Source of the DNA: Clostridiaceae bacterium
GTDB taxonomy: Bacteria; Bacillota; Clostridia; Lachnospirales; Lachnospiraceae
Length of the DNA: 64,000 bases
NCBI GenBank assembly: GCA_902363735.1
Contig: CABJBA010000012.1
Location: 103,906 to 167,905, forward strand
Direction: 5' to 3'
Each line of letters begins with the position of its first letter. The stretch's first letter is position 1. Below, in pieces: positions 27,597 to 36,413 of this stretch. The notes below the pieces were generated by a model. The model saw nothing but the letters and a program-made list of their open reading frames with translations, did no database searches and was not told the origin of the DNA. A program made the position numbers and the translations under genes.

Positions 27597-28358
27597 TCAT
27601 ATTTTTCCAAGAAATCCTAACAATCTGGAAACCTCCGCTCCCTTATCCCATGCCAGCTTTCCAAGAGCTTCATAATCCTCTGATGGCTTATAGAGACTGG
27701 ACACGCTAATAGCTCCTAAAACATTTCCATCTCGGTCAAAAACAGGTGCTCCCACACATTGCATATGTTCCTCCATTTCCCTGGCGTCAAAGGCATAGCC
27801 CCGCTCCCGCACAGATTCCAGCTCCTTCATAAGTTGTTCCCTGTTTTTGATGGTCTGATCCGTATACTGGGTGAATTGAATCCTGCTGATCATCTTTTCC
27901 CTTTCCTCTTCGCTGCTGTAGGCCAGAATCACTTTACCAAGAGAAGTGCAGTACATGGGATTTCTTGAGCCGACAGTTGCAGTGGTGATAATAGGATTCT
28001 CCGGTTCAAACTTACATATGTATACAACATGATGATCGGAAGGAATTCCAAAAAAGACAGTTTTTCCCACTTTTTTTGAAAATGCCCTGAGCACAGGTTC
28101 AATAGTTCCGATAAAGTCCAGGTTATTCGTATAATTGATTCCGACCCGGTATGCCATCAGTCCTATGGTATAGCTTTGCTTCTGCCCTTTTGCCACATTT
28201 ACCATGCTCATTTCGGCCAGGGTTGTTACTATATCATAGGCGCTGGTCTTTGGAAGGTCCAATTTCTTACAGATATCATCAAGGGTCGCTCCCTCCGGTG
28301 ACTGGGAAATCAGTTTTAAAATTTCTATGGTTCTTTGTGTCGTCCTGTTCAGTTTCAT
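27597..28358 (-). CDS. IclR-family transcriptional regulator (KdgR-like)
   Basis: 253 residues. The N-terminal winged helix-turn-helix (TLDDICKKLDLPKTSAYDIV, residues about 20-45) is followed by the IclR effector domain (FFGIPSDHHVVYI, MYCTSLGKVILAYSS, RGYAFDAREMEEHMQCVGAP). Such regulators respond to KDG or related sugar acids. Its gene lies between eda and the lacI-type gene, and matching palindromes lie before both eda and itself, so it probably represses both. GGAGG is 7 bases before the ATG. Confidence 0.87.
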   Translation of the reverse strand: MKLNRTTQRTIEILKLISQSPEGATLDDICKKLDLPKTSAYDIVTTLAEMSMVNVAKGQKQSYTIGLMAYRVGINYTNNLDFIGTIEPVLRAFSKKVGKTVFFGIPSDHHVVYICKFEPENPIITTATVGSRNPMYCTSLGKVILAYSSEEEREKMISRIQFTQYTDQTIKNREQLMKELESVRERGYAFDAREMEEHMQCVGAPVFDRDGNVLGAISVSSLYKPSEDYEALGKLAWDKGAEVSRLLGFLGKI

Positions 28359-28384
28359 GGTTCTGCCTCCATTTCTTAAATATC

Positions 28385-28436
28385 AGTATACCCTTTGAAT
28401 CAGAAAAAAAGCAAGTTGAATTTCGTATATGCGAAA
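28385..28436 (-). promoter_or_regulatory. Promoter and operator of the iclR-type gene
   Basis: Minus-strand TATACT (28385-28390) with TTGCTT 18 bp upstream (28409-28414) is a plausible promoter. The near-perfect palindrome TTCGTATATGCGAA lies at 28422-28435 just upstream of the -35, differing by one base from the site in the eda leader. Autoregulation is inferred. Confidence 0.6.
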
Positions 28437-28456
28437 AATTATAAAACAGCAATCCT

Positions 28457-28626
28457 GGCAAAAAAGTGGAATCACCCTTCGGGCATACCTCTATGCCCAG
28501 ATGACGTGGGCAAAAAAGTGGATTCACCCTTCGGGCATACCTCTATGCCCAGATGACGTGGGCAAAAAAGTGGATTCACCCTTCGGGTATACCTCTATGC
28601 CCAGATGACGTGGGCAAAAAAGTGGA
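28457..28626. repeat. 52-bp tandem repeat array, three copies plus a partial fourth
   Basis: Three almost identical 52-bp units begin at 28457, 28509 and 28561; a partial fourth (GGCAAAAAAGTGGA) begins at 28613. Each unit contains the palindrome GGGCATA-CCTC-TATGCCC (28481-28498, 28533-28550, and 28585-28602 as GGGTATA). Copies differ at one or two positions. The period is not a multiple of three, so it is not coding. It fills the gap between the divergent iclR-type and lacI-type genes and ends 10 bp before the lacI promoter. Confidence 0.9.
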
Positions 28627-28635
28627 AATCGGGGA

Positions 28636-28664
28636 TTGTAATATCTGTTGTAATTATGTATAAT
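28636..28664 (+). promoter_or_regulatory. Promoter of the lacI-type gene
   Basis: TTGTAA (28636-28641), a 17-bp spacer and TATAAT (28659-28664). Confidence 0.7.
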
Positions 28665-28674
28665 AAACTGGATA

Positions 28675-28688
28675 TGTAAATACTTACA
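28675..28688. promoter_or_regulatory. LacI-type operator candidate
   Basis: TGTAAATACTTACA, an imperfect palindrome with TGTAA/TTACA arms, lies just downstream of the -10 box. Its form resembles LacI-family half sites, suggesting autorepression by the gene that follows. Confidence 0.5.
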
Positions 28689-28707
28689 ATTTCGGGAGGT
28701 GATGTTG

Positions 28708-29709
28708 TTGAATATCTATGATGTTTCCGAACATGCCCACGTATCCATTGCAACGGTTTCCAGAGTTATCAATGGAAATCCCAATGTCAGCGAAAAAACC
28801 AGGAAAAAAGTTCTTGCTGTCATGGAGGAGCTTGGCTATACTCCTAATGTATTTGCCAGAAGCTTAGGTCTCAATACCATGAAGACCATCGGAATCATGT
28901 GTGCAGATTCTTCCGATCCCTGGCTGGCAGAGGCCATCTACTACCTGGAAAAGGAATTGAGAGGCAATGGTTATGATTCCCTTCTCTGCTCCACCGGATA
29001 TCTTCCTGAGACAAAAAAGAAATATCTGGAGCTGCTCCGTTCCAAACGGGTGGATGCGGTCATTTTAACAGGATCTCATTATATCGAAGAAAACCCAGAG
29101 GATAATGCTTACCTTCTGGAGGCAGCCAGGGAAATTCCCATCATGCTGGTAAACGGATATCTGGAGGGAGAACAGATTTACAGCACAGTCTGCGATGACT
29201 ACGCGGCTGTCTACGATGCGGCATCCAGGCTTTACCGTTCCGGGCGTTCTTCGGTGCTTTATCTCTATTCAGGAAAATCCCACAGCAGCCTGCGCAAACT
29301 TTCCGGTTACAAAGAAGCTGTCAGTGATTCGGGCTTTATTCTGCAGGAGGAACTTATGGCGCTCTGTCCCAAGGACCCTGACTCAGCCATGGAACTGCTG
29401 GAGCAGCTCTCTCATTCTGGAATTTATTTTGATGCAGTTCTGGCCGCAGAGGATATTCTGGCCGTAGGTGCGGTAAAATATGCAAGGAAAACTGGACTTA
29501 AGATTCCGGAGGATTTAAGCATCATCGGATATAATAATTCCATTTTATCCCGGTGCACCACTCCTGAAATCACATCTGTGGACAATAAAGCCGAGGCGCT
29601 TTGCATTTCCACTGTAAACACCTTGATGAAGGTGCTGGAAGGAGAGGAAACGGCAAAAAAAGCCGTTATTACCACCGAACTTATAAAACGCGGTACTACT
29701 AATTTTTAA
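28708..29709 (+). CDS. LacI-family transcriptional regulator
   Basis: About 333 residues. The start is probably TTG at 28708 (or TTG 28705): GGGAGG at 28694-28699 lies 8 bases before it but only 2 bases before the ATG at 28702. The N-terminal helix-turn-helix IYDVSEHAHVSIATVSRVIN and hinge (YTPNVFARSLG) are classic, followed by the periplasmic-binding-like sugar domain (TIGIMCADSSDPWLAEAIYY, VDAVILTGSHY, EDLSIIGYNNSILSRCTTPEI). It precedes uxaC by 30 bp on the same strand, so it likely controls uronate use and itself. Confidence 0.9.
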   Translation: MNIYDVSEHAHVSIATVSRVINGNPNVSEKTRKKVLAVMEELGYTPNVFARSLGLNTMKTIGIMCADSSDPWLAEAIYYLEKELRGNGYDSLLCSTGYLPETKKKYLELLRSKRVDAVILTGSHYIEENPEDNAYLLEAAREIPIMLVNGYLEGEQIYSTVCDDYAAVYDAASRLYRSGRSSVLYLYSGKSHSSLRKLSGYKEAVSDSGFILQEELMALCPKDPDSAMELLEQLSHSGIYFDAVLAAEDILAVGAVKYARKTGLKIPEDLSIIGYNNSILSRCTTPEITSVDNKAEALCISTVNTLMKVLEGEETAKKAVITTELIKRGTTNF

Positions 29710-29739
29710 TCATATATATTTTAAGGAGGATTCTCTAAT

Positions 29740-31137
29740 ATGAAACAGTTTATGGACAAAGACTTTCTACTGTCTACTGATGCAGCAAAATATCTCTATC
29801 ATACCTATGGGGAGAACATGCCCATTGTAGACTATCACTGCCACATCAATCCCCAGGAAATCTACGAAGACCGCAAATTTGATACCATCACCCAGGTGTG
29901 GTTAGGCGGTGATCATTACAAATGGCGTCAGATGCGCTCCAACGGAGTGGAAGAAAAATTCATTACCGGCGATGCTTCTGACCGTGAGAAATTCCAGAAA
30001 TGGGCAGAAACTTTGGCAAAGCTGATTGGAAATCCACTTTACCACTGGAGCCATTTGGAACTGCAGCGATACTTCGGCTACACAGGCTATTTAAACGGCG
30101 ACACTGCTGAAGAAGTCTGGAACTTATGCAATGAAAAGCTTCATCAGGATTCCATGAGTGCCCGCAACATCATCAAACAATCCAACGTGACCGTGATCTG
30201 TACCACTGACGATCCCGCAGACAGTCTGGAATGGCACCAGAAAATAGCTGCTGATTCCTCCTTTGAGGTTAAGGTACTTCCTGCCTGGAGACCGGACAAG
30301 GCCATGAACATTGAAAAAGCTGACTTTGCCACCTATATGACAAAATTATCCGCTGTAAGCGGTGTGGAAATCAAAAATTTTGCTTCTTTAAAAGATGCGT
30401 TAAAAAATCGCATGGAGTTTTTTGCCAGCCAGGGCTGCAGCGTATCTGACCATGCCCTTGAATATGTGATGTATGCTCCCGCTGATGAAACAGAGCTTGA
30501 CACTATCTTTGCAAACGGATTGGCTGGTAAAGCAATTTCCAAGGAAGATGAATTAAAATTTAAAACTGCATTCATGCTGTTTGTTGCAAAAGAATACAAC
30601 CGCATGGGCTGGGTGATGCAGCTCCACTATGGCTGCAAGCGCGACAACAATGCCCTGATGTTTGAGACCCTGGGTGCTGACACTGGTTTTGACTGCATCA
30701 ACAACTACGCTCCTTCCGCACAGATGGCCGATTATTTAAATGCATTGAGTGCAACTGATGAGATTCCCAAAACCATCATTTACTCCTTGAATCCTAACGA
30801 TAACGCTTCTATCGGCACCATCTTAGGCTGCTTCCAGAGCAAGTTCCCTGGTAAAATTCAGCAGGGCTCCGCATGGTGGTTCAATGATCACAAAACCGGT
30901 ATGACAGAGCAGATGACTTCTCTGGCAAACTTAGGCTGCCTCGGAAACTTTATCGGAATGCTTACAGACTCACGAAGCTTCTTATCTTATACCAGACATG
31001 AATATTTCCGCAGAATCCTTTGCGAACTGATCGGCGGCTGGGTTGATAACGGAGAATATCCGGATGATCAAAAGTCTTTGAAAGAAATTATAGAAGGAAT
31101 ATCTTATAATAATGCTATGAAATACTTTGGATTCTAA
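29740..31137 (+). CDS. uxaC: Glucuronate/galacturonate isomerase
   Basis: 465 residues. It converts D-glucuronate to fructuronate (or galacturonate to tagaturonate), the first step of uronate catabolism. The amidohydrolase-type metal motif VDYHCHINP (His33, His35) and the family blocks WLGGDHYKWRQMRSNG, HWSHLELQRYFG and AWWFNDHKTGM are all visible. AAGGAGG precedes the ATG. uxuA/uxuB-type genes needed to reach KDG are not in the window, although kdgK and eda are. Confidence 0.95.
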   Translation: MKQFMDKDFLLSTDAAKYLYHTYGENMPIVDYHCHINPQEIYEDRKFDTITQVWLGGDHYKWRQMRSNGVEEKFITGDASDREKFQKWAETLAKLIGNPLYHWSHLELQRYFGYTGYLNGDTAEEVWNLCNEKLHQDSMSARNIIKQSNVTVICTTDDPADSLEWHQKIAADSSFEVKVLPAWRPDKAMNIEKADFATYMTKLSAVSGVEIKNFASLKDALKNRMEFFASQGCSVSDHALEYVMYAPADETELDTIFANGLAGKAISKEDELKFKTAFMLFVAKEYNRMGWVMQLHYGCKRDNNALMFETLGADTGFDCINNYAPSAQMADYLNALSATDEIPKTIIYSLNPNDNASIGTILGCFQSKFPGKIQQGSAWWFNDHKTGMTEQMTSLANLGCLGNFIGMLTDSRSFLSYTRHEYFRRILCELIGGWVDNGEYPDDQKSLKEIIEGISYNNAMKYFGF

Positions 31138-31149
31138 TCGAATATCAAT

Positions 31150-31185
31150 AAAAGAGGCAGATCATATCACCGATCTGCCTCTTTT
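31150..31185. terminator. Bidirectional terminator between uxaC and rnfB
   Basis: AAAAGAGGCAGATC (31150-31163) and GATCTGCCTCTTTT (31172-31185) form a 14-bp perfect stem with T-rich ends on both strands, between two convergent genes. Confidence 0.88.
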
Positions 31186-31193
31186 GCGTTTAA

Positions 31194-31982
31194 CTATACA
31201 ATTACTTTTACCGGACATTTCTCTGCACATTTTCCGCAGTTGGTACATTTCTCATAATCAATGACAGCCACATTGTTATCCATGTGGATGGCATCAAACT
31301 CACACTGCCTGATACACAGAGTACATGCAATACAGCCCACTTCACATTTAGACTTCACTTCCTTGCCCTTGTCATGAGAATTACATTGAACCAGGTGTTT
31401 GGATCGGTAAGGAACCAAGTCAATCAAATTGCTGGGGCAGGCCGTTACGCACTTTCCGCAGGCGACACATTTATCTCTGTCCACCACTGCAATTCCATCA
31501 ATTACATGAATGGCATCAAACTCACAGGCTTTTACACAGGTGCCATAGCCCATACAGCCATAAGCACATGATTTCTCACTTCCACCAGGAGCTACAGAAG
31601 CCATCCGGCAGTCCCTGGCACCGTAGTAGTTGTATTTAAGTTTTGTCTTATCACATGTTCCTTTGCATTTGACAAATGCAATTTTTTTATCCATAGTCCC
31701 GGCTGAAACACCCATGATTTCACCGATCTGTTCCGCAACAGGCACACCGCCTACAGGACATGCTCCTACGGCCGCCTTGCCGTCTGCTATGGCCTTTGCC
31801 AAAGCATCACACCCCGCATAACCGCAGCCTCCGCAGTTGTTGCCCGGAAGAACGTCCCTGATTAAAAGTTCTTTTTCATCCACTTCCACTTTAAACTTTT
31901 CACTGGCAATCCCTAAGAACACACCAATTAAAATACCCAGAATGCCTACCACGGCTGCCGCATATAAAATACTTACTATCAT
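31194..31982 (-). CDS. rnfB: Rnf complex subunit B (multi-cluster ferredoxin protein)
   Basis: 262 residues. The N-terminal membrane anchor (SILYAAAVVGILGILIGVFL) is followed by the 4Fe-4S domain CGGCGYAGCDALAKAI with a distal Cys, then further ferredoxin-like motifs: CMGYGTCVKACEF, CVACGKCVTACP, CIACTLCIRQCEF and CTNCGKCAEKCP. It is thought to take electrons from reduced ferredoxin and pass them into the membrane complex. It is the last gene of rnfCDGEAB, a terminator following within 10 bp. AGGAGG precedes the ATG. Confidence 0.95.
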   Translation of the reverse strand: MIVSILYAAAVVGILGILIGVFLGIASEKFKVEVDEKELLIRDVLPGNNCGGCGYAGCDALAKAIADGKAAVGACPVGGVPVAEQIGEIMGVSAGTMDKKIAFVKCKGTCDKTKLKYNYYGARDCRMASVAPGGSEKSCAYGCMGYGTCVKACEFDAIHVIDGIAVVDRDKCVACGKCVTACPSNLIDLVPYRSKHLVQCNSHDKGKEVKSKCEVGCIACTLCIRQCEFDAIHMDNNVAVIDYEKCTNCGKCAEKCPVKVIV

Positions 31983-32069
31983 TCTTCCTCTCCTCCTAAT
32001 AAACCGGATCTTTCCGATTATCTTTGCAAACTGATATTTCCAATCCGCTTCTCCACTTTCTTGATTGGA

Positions 32070-32645
32070 TTAGATCAATCCGGAAAATCCGAAAAAAGCA
32101 ATTGCCATAAGGCCGGAGGTAATCAGAACAATAGGGGAACCTTTAAAGGAATGGGGAACATCATTGTATTCAATTCTCTCACGGACGCCTGCCAGCATGA
32201 TAATGGCAATCGTAAAACCTACGGATATACCCACACCGTTGATCACGCTTTCCAGAATATTATAAGATTTCTGCACGTTGGTCAAAGCCACACCTAGTAC
32301 GGCACAGTTCGTGGTGATAAGTGGCAAATATACTCCCAGTGCATCATAAAGAGCCGGCATGGACTTCTTTAAAAACATCTCTACAAACTGCACCAATGCC
32401 GCAATCACCAGAATAAATACAATGGTCTGTAAAAACTCCAGCTGCAGATTTACTAAAACCCCCTTATAAATAACACTGGTGGCAAAGGCCGCAATGGTAA
32501 TAACAAAGATAACCGCCGCACCCATACCTGCAGAAGTTTTCACATTTTTAGAAACTCCAAGAAATGGACAAAGGCCTAAAAATTGACTAAGCACCACATT
32601 GTTAACCAAGGCTGCACCAATGGCAATTAATAACAATTCTTTCAT
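32070..32645 (-). CDS. rnfA: Rnf complex subunit A
   Basis: 191 residues, six hydrophobic helices. ALVNNVVLSQFLGLCPFLGVS at the N-terminus contains a conserved Cys that with RnfE binds an intramembrane iron-sulfur centre in characterised complexes. TTNCAVLGVAL in helix 4 carries the second Cys. AGGAGGG precedes the ATG; it follows rnfE by 12 bp. Confidence 0.95.
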   Translation of the reverse strand: MKELLLIAIGAALVNNVVLSQFLGLCPFLGVSKNVKTSAGMGAAVIFVITIAAFATSVIYKGVLVNLQLEFLQTIVFILVIAALVQFVEMFLKKSMPALYDALGVYLPLITTNCAVLGVALTNVQKSYNILESVINGVGISVGFTIAIIMLAGVRERIEYNDVPHSFKGSPIVLITSGLMAIAFFGFSGLI

Positions 32646-32657
32646 TTATCCACCCTC

Positions 32658-33359
32658 CTATTCTTCTTTTCCTGAATCCGGCTTGCCTGATGATGTGTTT
32701 CCAGCTCCTATACAGGAAGCGCAGTGTCCGCTGCATCCTTCCGATTGGGAATCTGGTCCGTTAGTCGCAGAAGGTGCCTTCAGCTTATTCTGAAGAGCAG
32801 TCAGGGCAGCCAAAACAAAGAATGCTCCCGGTGCCAAAACAAAGATTGCAACATGATAATCCTCCGGAATAATGACACGTCCAAATATCGCTCCTGCTCC
32901 CAAAATCTCACGGACAAGGCCGATACAAGTAAGGGCAAGAGTAAATCCAAGTCCCATACCAATTCCATCAAAAGTGGAAACCATAACTCCGTTTTTAGAA
33001 GCATATGACTCTGCACGGCCGAGGATAATACAGTTTACCACAATCAAGGGAATATAAATTCCAAGTGCTGAATAAATGCTTGGAACGTAAGCCTGTAAAA
33101 GAAGCTGTACAATGGTAACTAAAGTTGCCACAATGACAATATAAGCCGGAATTCTCACCCGGTCCGGGATGATTTTTCTAAATGCTGCAATAAGCATATT
33201 AGAAAACAGCAATACCAACGTGGTGGAAAGCCCCATGCCCACACCATTAACGGCTGAAGTGGTAACGGCCAGGGTAGGACACATACCAAGCATCAGGACG
33301 AAGGTTGGATTTTCTTTTACGATACCGTTAAATAAACGTTCTGTATATTTATTGTTCAT
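32658..33359 (-). CDS. rnfE: Rnf complex subunit E with a Cys-rich C-terminal tail
   Basis: 233 residues. Six hydrophobic helices pair with RnfA, with NPTFVLMLGMCPTLAVTTSA and VNCIILGRAESYASKNG as landmarks. The core ends near residue 200 (ALTALQNKLK). A hydrophilic tail of about 30 residues follows with EGCSGHCASCIGAG, three Cys and one His that the proteobacterial subunit lacks; it may bind a metal or be a linker. AGGAGG precedes the ATG. Confidence 0.93.
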   Translation of the reverse strand: MNNKYTERLFNGIVKENPTFVLMLGMCPTLAVTTSAVNGVGMGLSTTLVLLFSNMLIAAFRKIIPDRVRIPAYIVIVATLVTIVQLLLQAYVPSIYSALGIYIPLIVVNCIILGRAESYASKNGVMVSTFDGIGMGLGFTLALTCIGLVREILGAGAIFGRVIIPEDYHVAIFVLAPGAFFVLAALTALQNKLKAPSATNGPDSQSEGCSGHCASCIGAGNTSSGKPDSGKEE

Positions 33360-33370
33360 CTTCCCGCCTC

Positions 33371-33985
33371 CTACTGTTTGATATAATTATGAACATAATA
33401 CAATGCAGCATTGACCGCATTGGTCACTGCGCTTGAGGTAATGGTTGCACCGCTGATGGAATTGATCTCAGCATCTCCTGCACTTCCGGATTTAATAACA
33501 GTCAGGGACTCAGCATTCTTTCCCACATATTGATTTTTAAATTCCGGTTCTGCTGCCTTTAAGCCCAAGCCAGGAGTATCGTTAATTTCAAGAATTTCCA
33601 CTCCGCTGATGGAGCCATCTGCATTAATTCCCACTGATAAACGAATCCGACCGCTATAGCTGTCTTCGGAATAAGAGGTCAATACATGACCTGCTACATT
33701 TCCGCCTTCATCCACTGCCTGGAGGACCTGTTCCACACCTGTATTTCCAAATTTTCCTGAGGCCAGCTCCGCATTACAGCTTTCCATGGCATCTTCAGCA
33801 TCATCTGGAATCTGGAAATCTGCCGCCTCTGGAAATACCGTTTGATATGCTGATAAATTTGCTGCCAGATTTGCCTTTTCAATAGGCTCCTTGGTCAGTT
33901 GGTAAGCACCACCCAGTAAAAGTCCGGAAATCAGGGTAATAACAAATAAAATAAGTGCATCTTTCATATATCCGCTGTTTTTCAT
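33371..33985 (-). CDS. rnfG: Rnf complex subunit G (covalent FMN)
   Basis: 204 residues. Start placed at ATG 33985 (MKNSGYMKDALI) because GGAGGG lies 8 bases upstream and overlaps the end of rnfD; the longer frame would extend into rnfD. One N-terminal membrane helix precedes an extracytoplasmic FMN-binding domain; the flavinylation site is SGATITSSAV, with the Thr as probable attachment residue. It carries electrons on the outer face of the complex. Confidence 0.95.
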   Translation of the reverse strand: MKNSGYMKDALILFVITLISGLLLGGAYQLTKEPIEKANLAANLSAYQTVFPEAADFQIPDDAEDAMESCNAELASGKFGNTGVEQVLQAVDEGGNVAGHVLTSYSEDSYSGRIRLSVGINADGSISGVEILEINDTPGLGLKAAEPEFKNQYVGKNAESLTVIKSGSAGDAEINSISGATITSSAVTNAVNAALYYVHNYIKQ

Positions 33986-33986
33986 T

Positions 33987-34910
33987 TTATCTGCCCTCCT
34001 TTCCAAATGCTTTGGGAAGGGAAATCTTTTCAATCAAAGGTACTAAAATATTACTGAAAATAATAGCATAGGAAACGCCCTCTGCTGATCCCCCGAAAAG
34101 GCGGAACAAGCCGGTTAATATTCCCAAAAGTATTCCAAAAAGAATCTTCCCCTTGGCAGTAATAGGGCTGGTGGTATAATCTGTAGCCATGAAAAAGGCT
34201 CCGAAGATAAGGCCTCCGCCCATCAAATGAGCCAGTACATAATTCAGATTCTGCTGTCCGAACACGAATACAAATGCACTGAAAGTAATCAAATATGCTG
34301 CCGGAATACGAATGGAAATCACCTTTTTAATTACCATATAAGCCGCTCCGATGAGCAAAGCTATAACAGATACCTCGCCGATGGTTCCCGGAATCATCCC
34401 GATAAACATGGCGGGAATATCCACGGCCTGTCCTGCCTTTAATGCGGCTAAGGGAGTGGCACTGACAACAGCATCCTCATATGTAAATGAGTTCATTTTT
34501 CCTGCAAATGATATTACAAGGAAACATCTTGCTGCAAGAGCAGGGTTCATAAAGTTCTGTCCAATACCGCCATATAACTGCTTGACTACAATAACTGCAA
34601 AAATACCGCCCAAAAAAGGTATCCAAAGCGGAATAGCCGGAGGCATGTTAAGACCTAAAATCATTCCCGTCACCAGGGCACTTCCGTCACTGATTGTAAT
34701 CGGTTTTCCCATCAGGGATTCAAATACATATTCGCTCAGAACACAGGATATCACACTGATCAGCAAAATCAGCGCCGCTTTGATTCCAAACTGATATATA
34801 CCATAGGCAGAAGCCGGAATCATGGCAATGGCAACATCCAGCATAATATTGGGGGTTGTCACGTAATTTCTGATGTGAGGTGATGTTGATACGTTGAATA
34901 GTTTACTCAT
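33987..34910 (-). CDS. rnfD: Rnf complex subunit D (covalent FMN, membrane)
   Basis: 307 residues with about eight to ten helices. The flavin site is AVVSATPLAALKAG near residue 150, with the Thr as probable attachment residue. GGIGQNFMNPALAARCFL and FFMATDYTTSPITAKGKILF are typical RnfD/NqrB blocks. It is thought to contribute to ion translocation. It overlaps rnfC by four bases. Confidence 0.95.
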   Translation of the reverse strand: MSKLFNVSTSPHIRNYVTTPNIMLDVAIAMIPASAYGIYQFGIKAALILLISVISCVLSEYVFESLMGKPITISDGSALVTGMILGLNMPPAIPLWIPFLGGIFAVIVVKQLYGGIGQNFMNPALAARCFLVISFAGKMNSFTYEDAVVSATPLAALKAGQAVDIPAMFIGMIPGTIGEVSVIALLIGAAYMVIKKVISIRIPAAYLITFSAFVFVFGQQNLNYVLAHLMGGGLIFGAFFMATDYTTSPITAKGKILFGILLGILTGLFRLFGGSAEGVSYAIIFSNILVPLIEKISLPKAFGKEGR

Positions 34911-36235
34911 GCTTCCCCCTTCTGCGCTTTTTCTCTGGCGTTTTTGCGCATTTCTTTAAATGACTGGGTGAGAGGTAATCTGGCCGGACAGATGTAAGAA
35001 CAGCAGCCGCATTCACAGCATTCCATTCCGTCTAATTTCAAAAACCTCTCAAGATCAGACTGTTCAGCCGCCTTTATAAGAAGCTGAGGCACAATGCGCC
35101 CTGGACATACAGTCACACATCTTCCACAGCGAATGCAGGCGGAAGTAGGAACCTCTGCTACCTCGTCCTTTTCAAAGCAAACCAGGGAAGACGAGGTCTT
35201 TGTAACCGGAACATTCATATCAAACAAGGCATTTCCCATCATGGGCCCGCCGGAAATTACCTTTTCCGGTTCTGTCTTAAATCCACCGGAAGCCTCTAAA
35301 AGCTCTGAATAACCGGTTCCCATTCTCACATTATAATTCTGGGGATTTGTTATGGCATCTCCTGTCACCGTAAGGATTCGGCGGATTAATGGGATGCTCT
35401 TTGCTACTGCATTATAAATAGAAATAACCGTATCCACATTATCCACGATACAGCCCACATCTGACGGAAGCATGGAAGAATTTATTTTTCTTCCTGTCAC
35501 TCCATAGATCATGGCTCGCTCACCGCCCTGGGGATACTTGGTTTTTAAAGGAAATACTGTAATTCTGGGTTCGTTCTTCACAAGCTCGGTGAGCCGCTTA
35601 ATAGCCTCCGGCTTATTGTCTTCAATGCCAATGACTCCCTTTGCATTTTCAAACAACTGAAGGATGATGTTAAGACCGCCGATCAGACTTTCCGGCTCCT
35701 CTATCATCAGCCGGTAATCAGCAGTTAAATACGGCTCGCATTCCGCACCATTGACAATGATGGTGTCGATCTTTGAGTCTTCTTTGGGTGACAGCTTTAT
35801 ATGGGTAGGAAAACCTGCGCCTCCAAGTCCCACAATGCCTGCTTCCTTTATAATGCTTCGGATATCTTCTTTTGACAAGGTCTTGGGATCACGCTGGATA
35901 CCAAAACCATCCACTGCCTGATACTTTTCATCATTTTCAACAATGACAGACGGTACCTCCGTTCCGCCGGAGGTCAATCTCGGTTCAACGCTTTTCACAG
36001 TTCCTGAAACAGAACTGATGACACAGGCAGATATATAACCGGCCGCTTCTCCAAGCTTTTGGCCGACCAAAACCTGATCACCGGCCGCTACCAATGGTTT
36101 TGCCGGTGCGCCGATATGCTGGGACAAGGGGAACACCAAATCACCTTTCGGCTGCAATACCTGCACAGGTTTATTCTCCGACAGTTCTTTCCCTTCATAA
36201 GGATGAATGCCGCCTTTAAATGTAGCCAAACCCAT
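34907..36235 (-). CDS. rnfC: Rnf complex subunit C (NADH-binding iron-sulfur protein)
   Basis: 442 residues, cytoplasmic side. It has a biotinyl/lipoyl-like N-terminus (HIGAPAKPLVAAGDQVLVGQ), the glycine-rich NADH/FMN-binding loop GIVGLGGAGFPTHIKL near residue 130, and two 4Fe-4S motifs, CIRCGRCVTVCP and CCECGCCSYICP. It reduces NAD+ with electrons that arrived from ferredoxin. It is the first gene of the operon behind a plausible promoter. Confidence 0.95.
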   Translation of the reverse strand: MGLATFKGGIHPYEGKELSENKPVQVLQPKGDLVFPLSQHIGAPAKPLVAAGDQVLVGQKLGEAAGYISACVISSVSGTVKSVEPRLTSGGTEVPSVIVENDEKYQAVDGFGIQRDPKTLSKEDIRSIIKEAGIVGLGGAGFPTHIKLSPKEDSKIDTIIVNGAECEPYLTADYRLMIEEPESLIGGLNIILQLFENAKGVIGIEDNKPEAIKRLTELVKNEPRITVFPLKTKYPQGGERAMIYGVTGRKINSSMLPSDVGCIVDNVDTVISIYNAVAKSIPLIRRILTVTGDAITNPQNYNVRMGTGYSELLEASGGFKTEPEKVISGGPMMGNALFDMNVPVTKTSSSLVCFEKDEVAEVPTSACIRCGRCVTVCPGRIVPQLLIKAAEQSDLERFLKLDGMECCECGCCSYICPARLPLTQSFKEMRKNAREKAQKGEA

Positions 36236-36303
36236 TAAACTAACCCTCTTTCTCTACAATTCTTTGTATCTCGGCAAAATTTTATTATTTAGCCATCTTG
36301 AAC

Positions 36304-36332
36304 AGTATAACATAATATGTAACCGGAAACAA
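36304..36332 (-). promoter_or_regulatory. Promoter of rnfCDGEAB
   Basis: Minus-strand TTGTTT (36327-36332), a 17-bp spacer and TATACT (36304-36309), about 70 bp before the rnfC start. Confidence 0.6.
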
Positions 36333-36352
36333 TGAAAAATTAAACTTGATAT

Positions 36353-36395
36353 ACAAAAGACCCCGTCTTTCTCTGAAATCAGGAAATGACGGGGT
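36353..36395 (-). terminator. Terminator of the ABC exporter operon
   Basis: ACCCCGTC (36360-36367) with GACGGGGT (36388-36395), 8-bp stem, followed on the minus strand by CTTTTGT. It lies 19 bases past the exporter stop. Confidence 0.75.
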
Positions 36396-36413
36396 TACAG
36401 GCAGAACAACTGT

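Noticed and set aside
28457..28626. CRISPR-like array
   Set aside because: The units are contiguous 52-bp tandem repeats with no unique spacers and no cas genes nearby.
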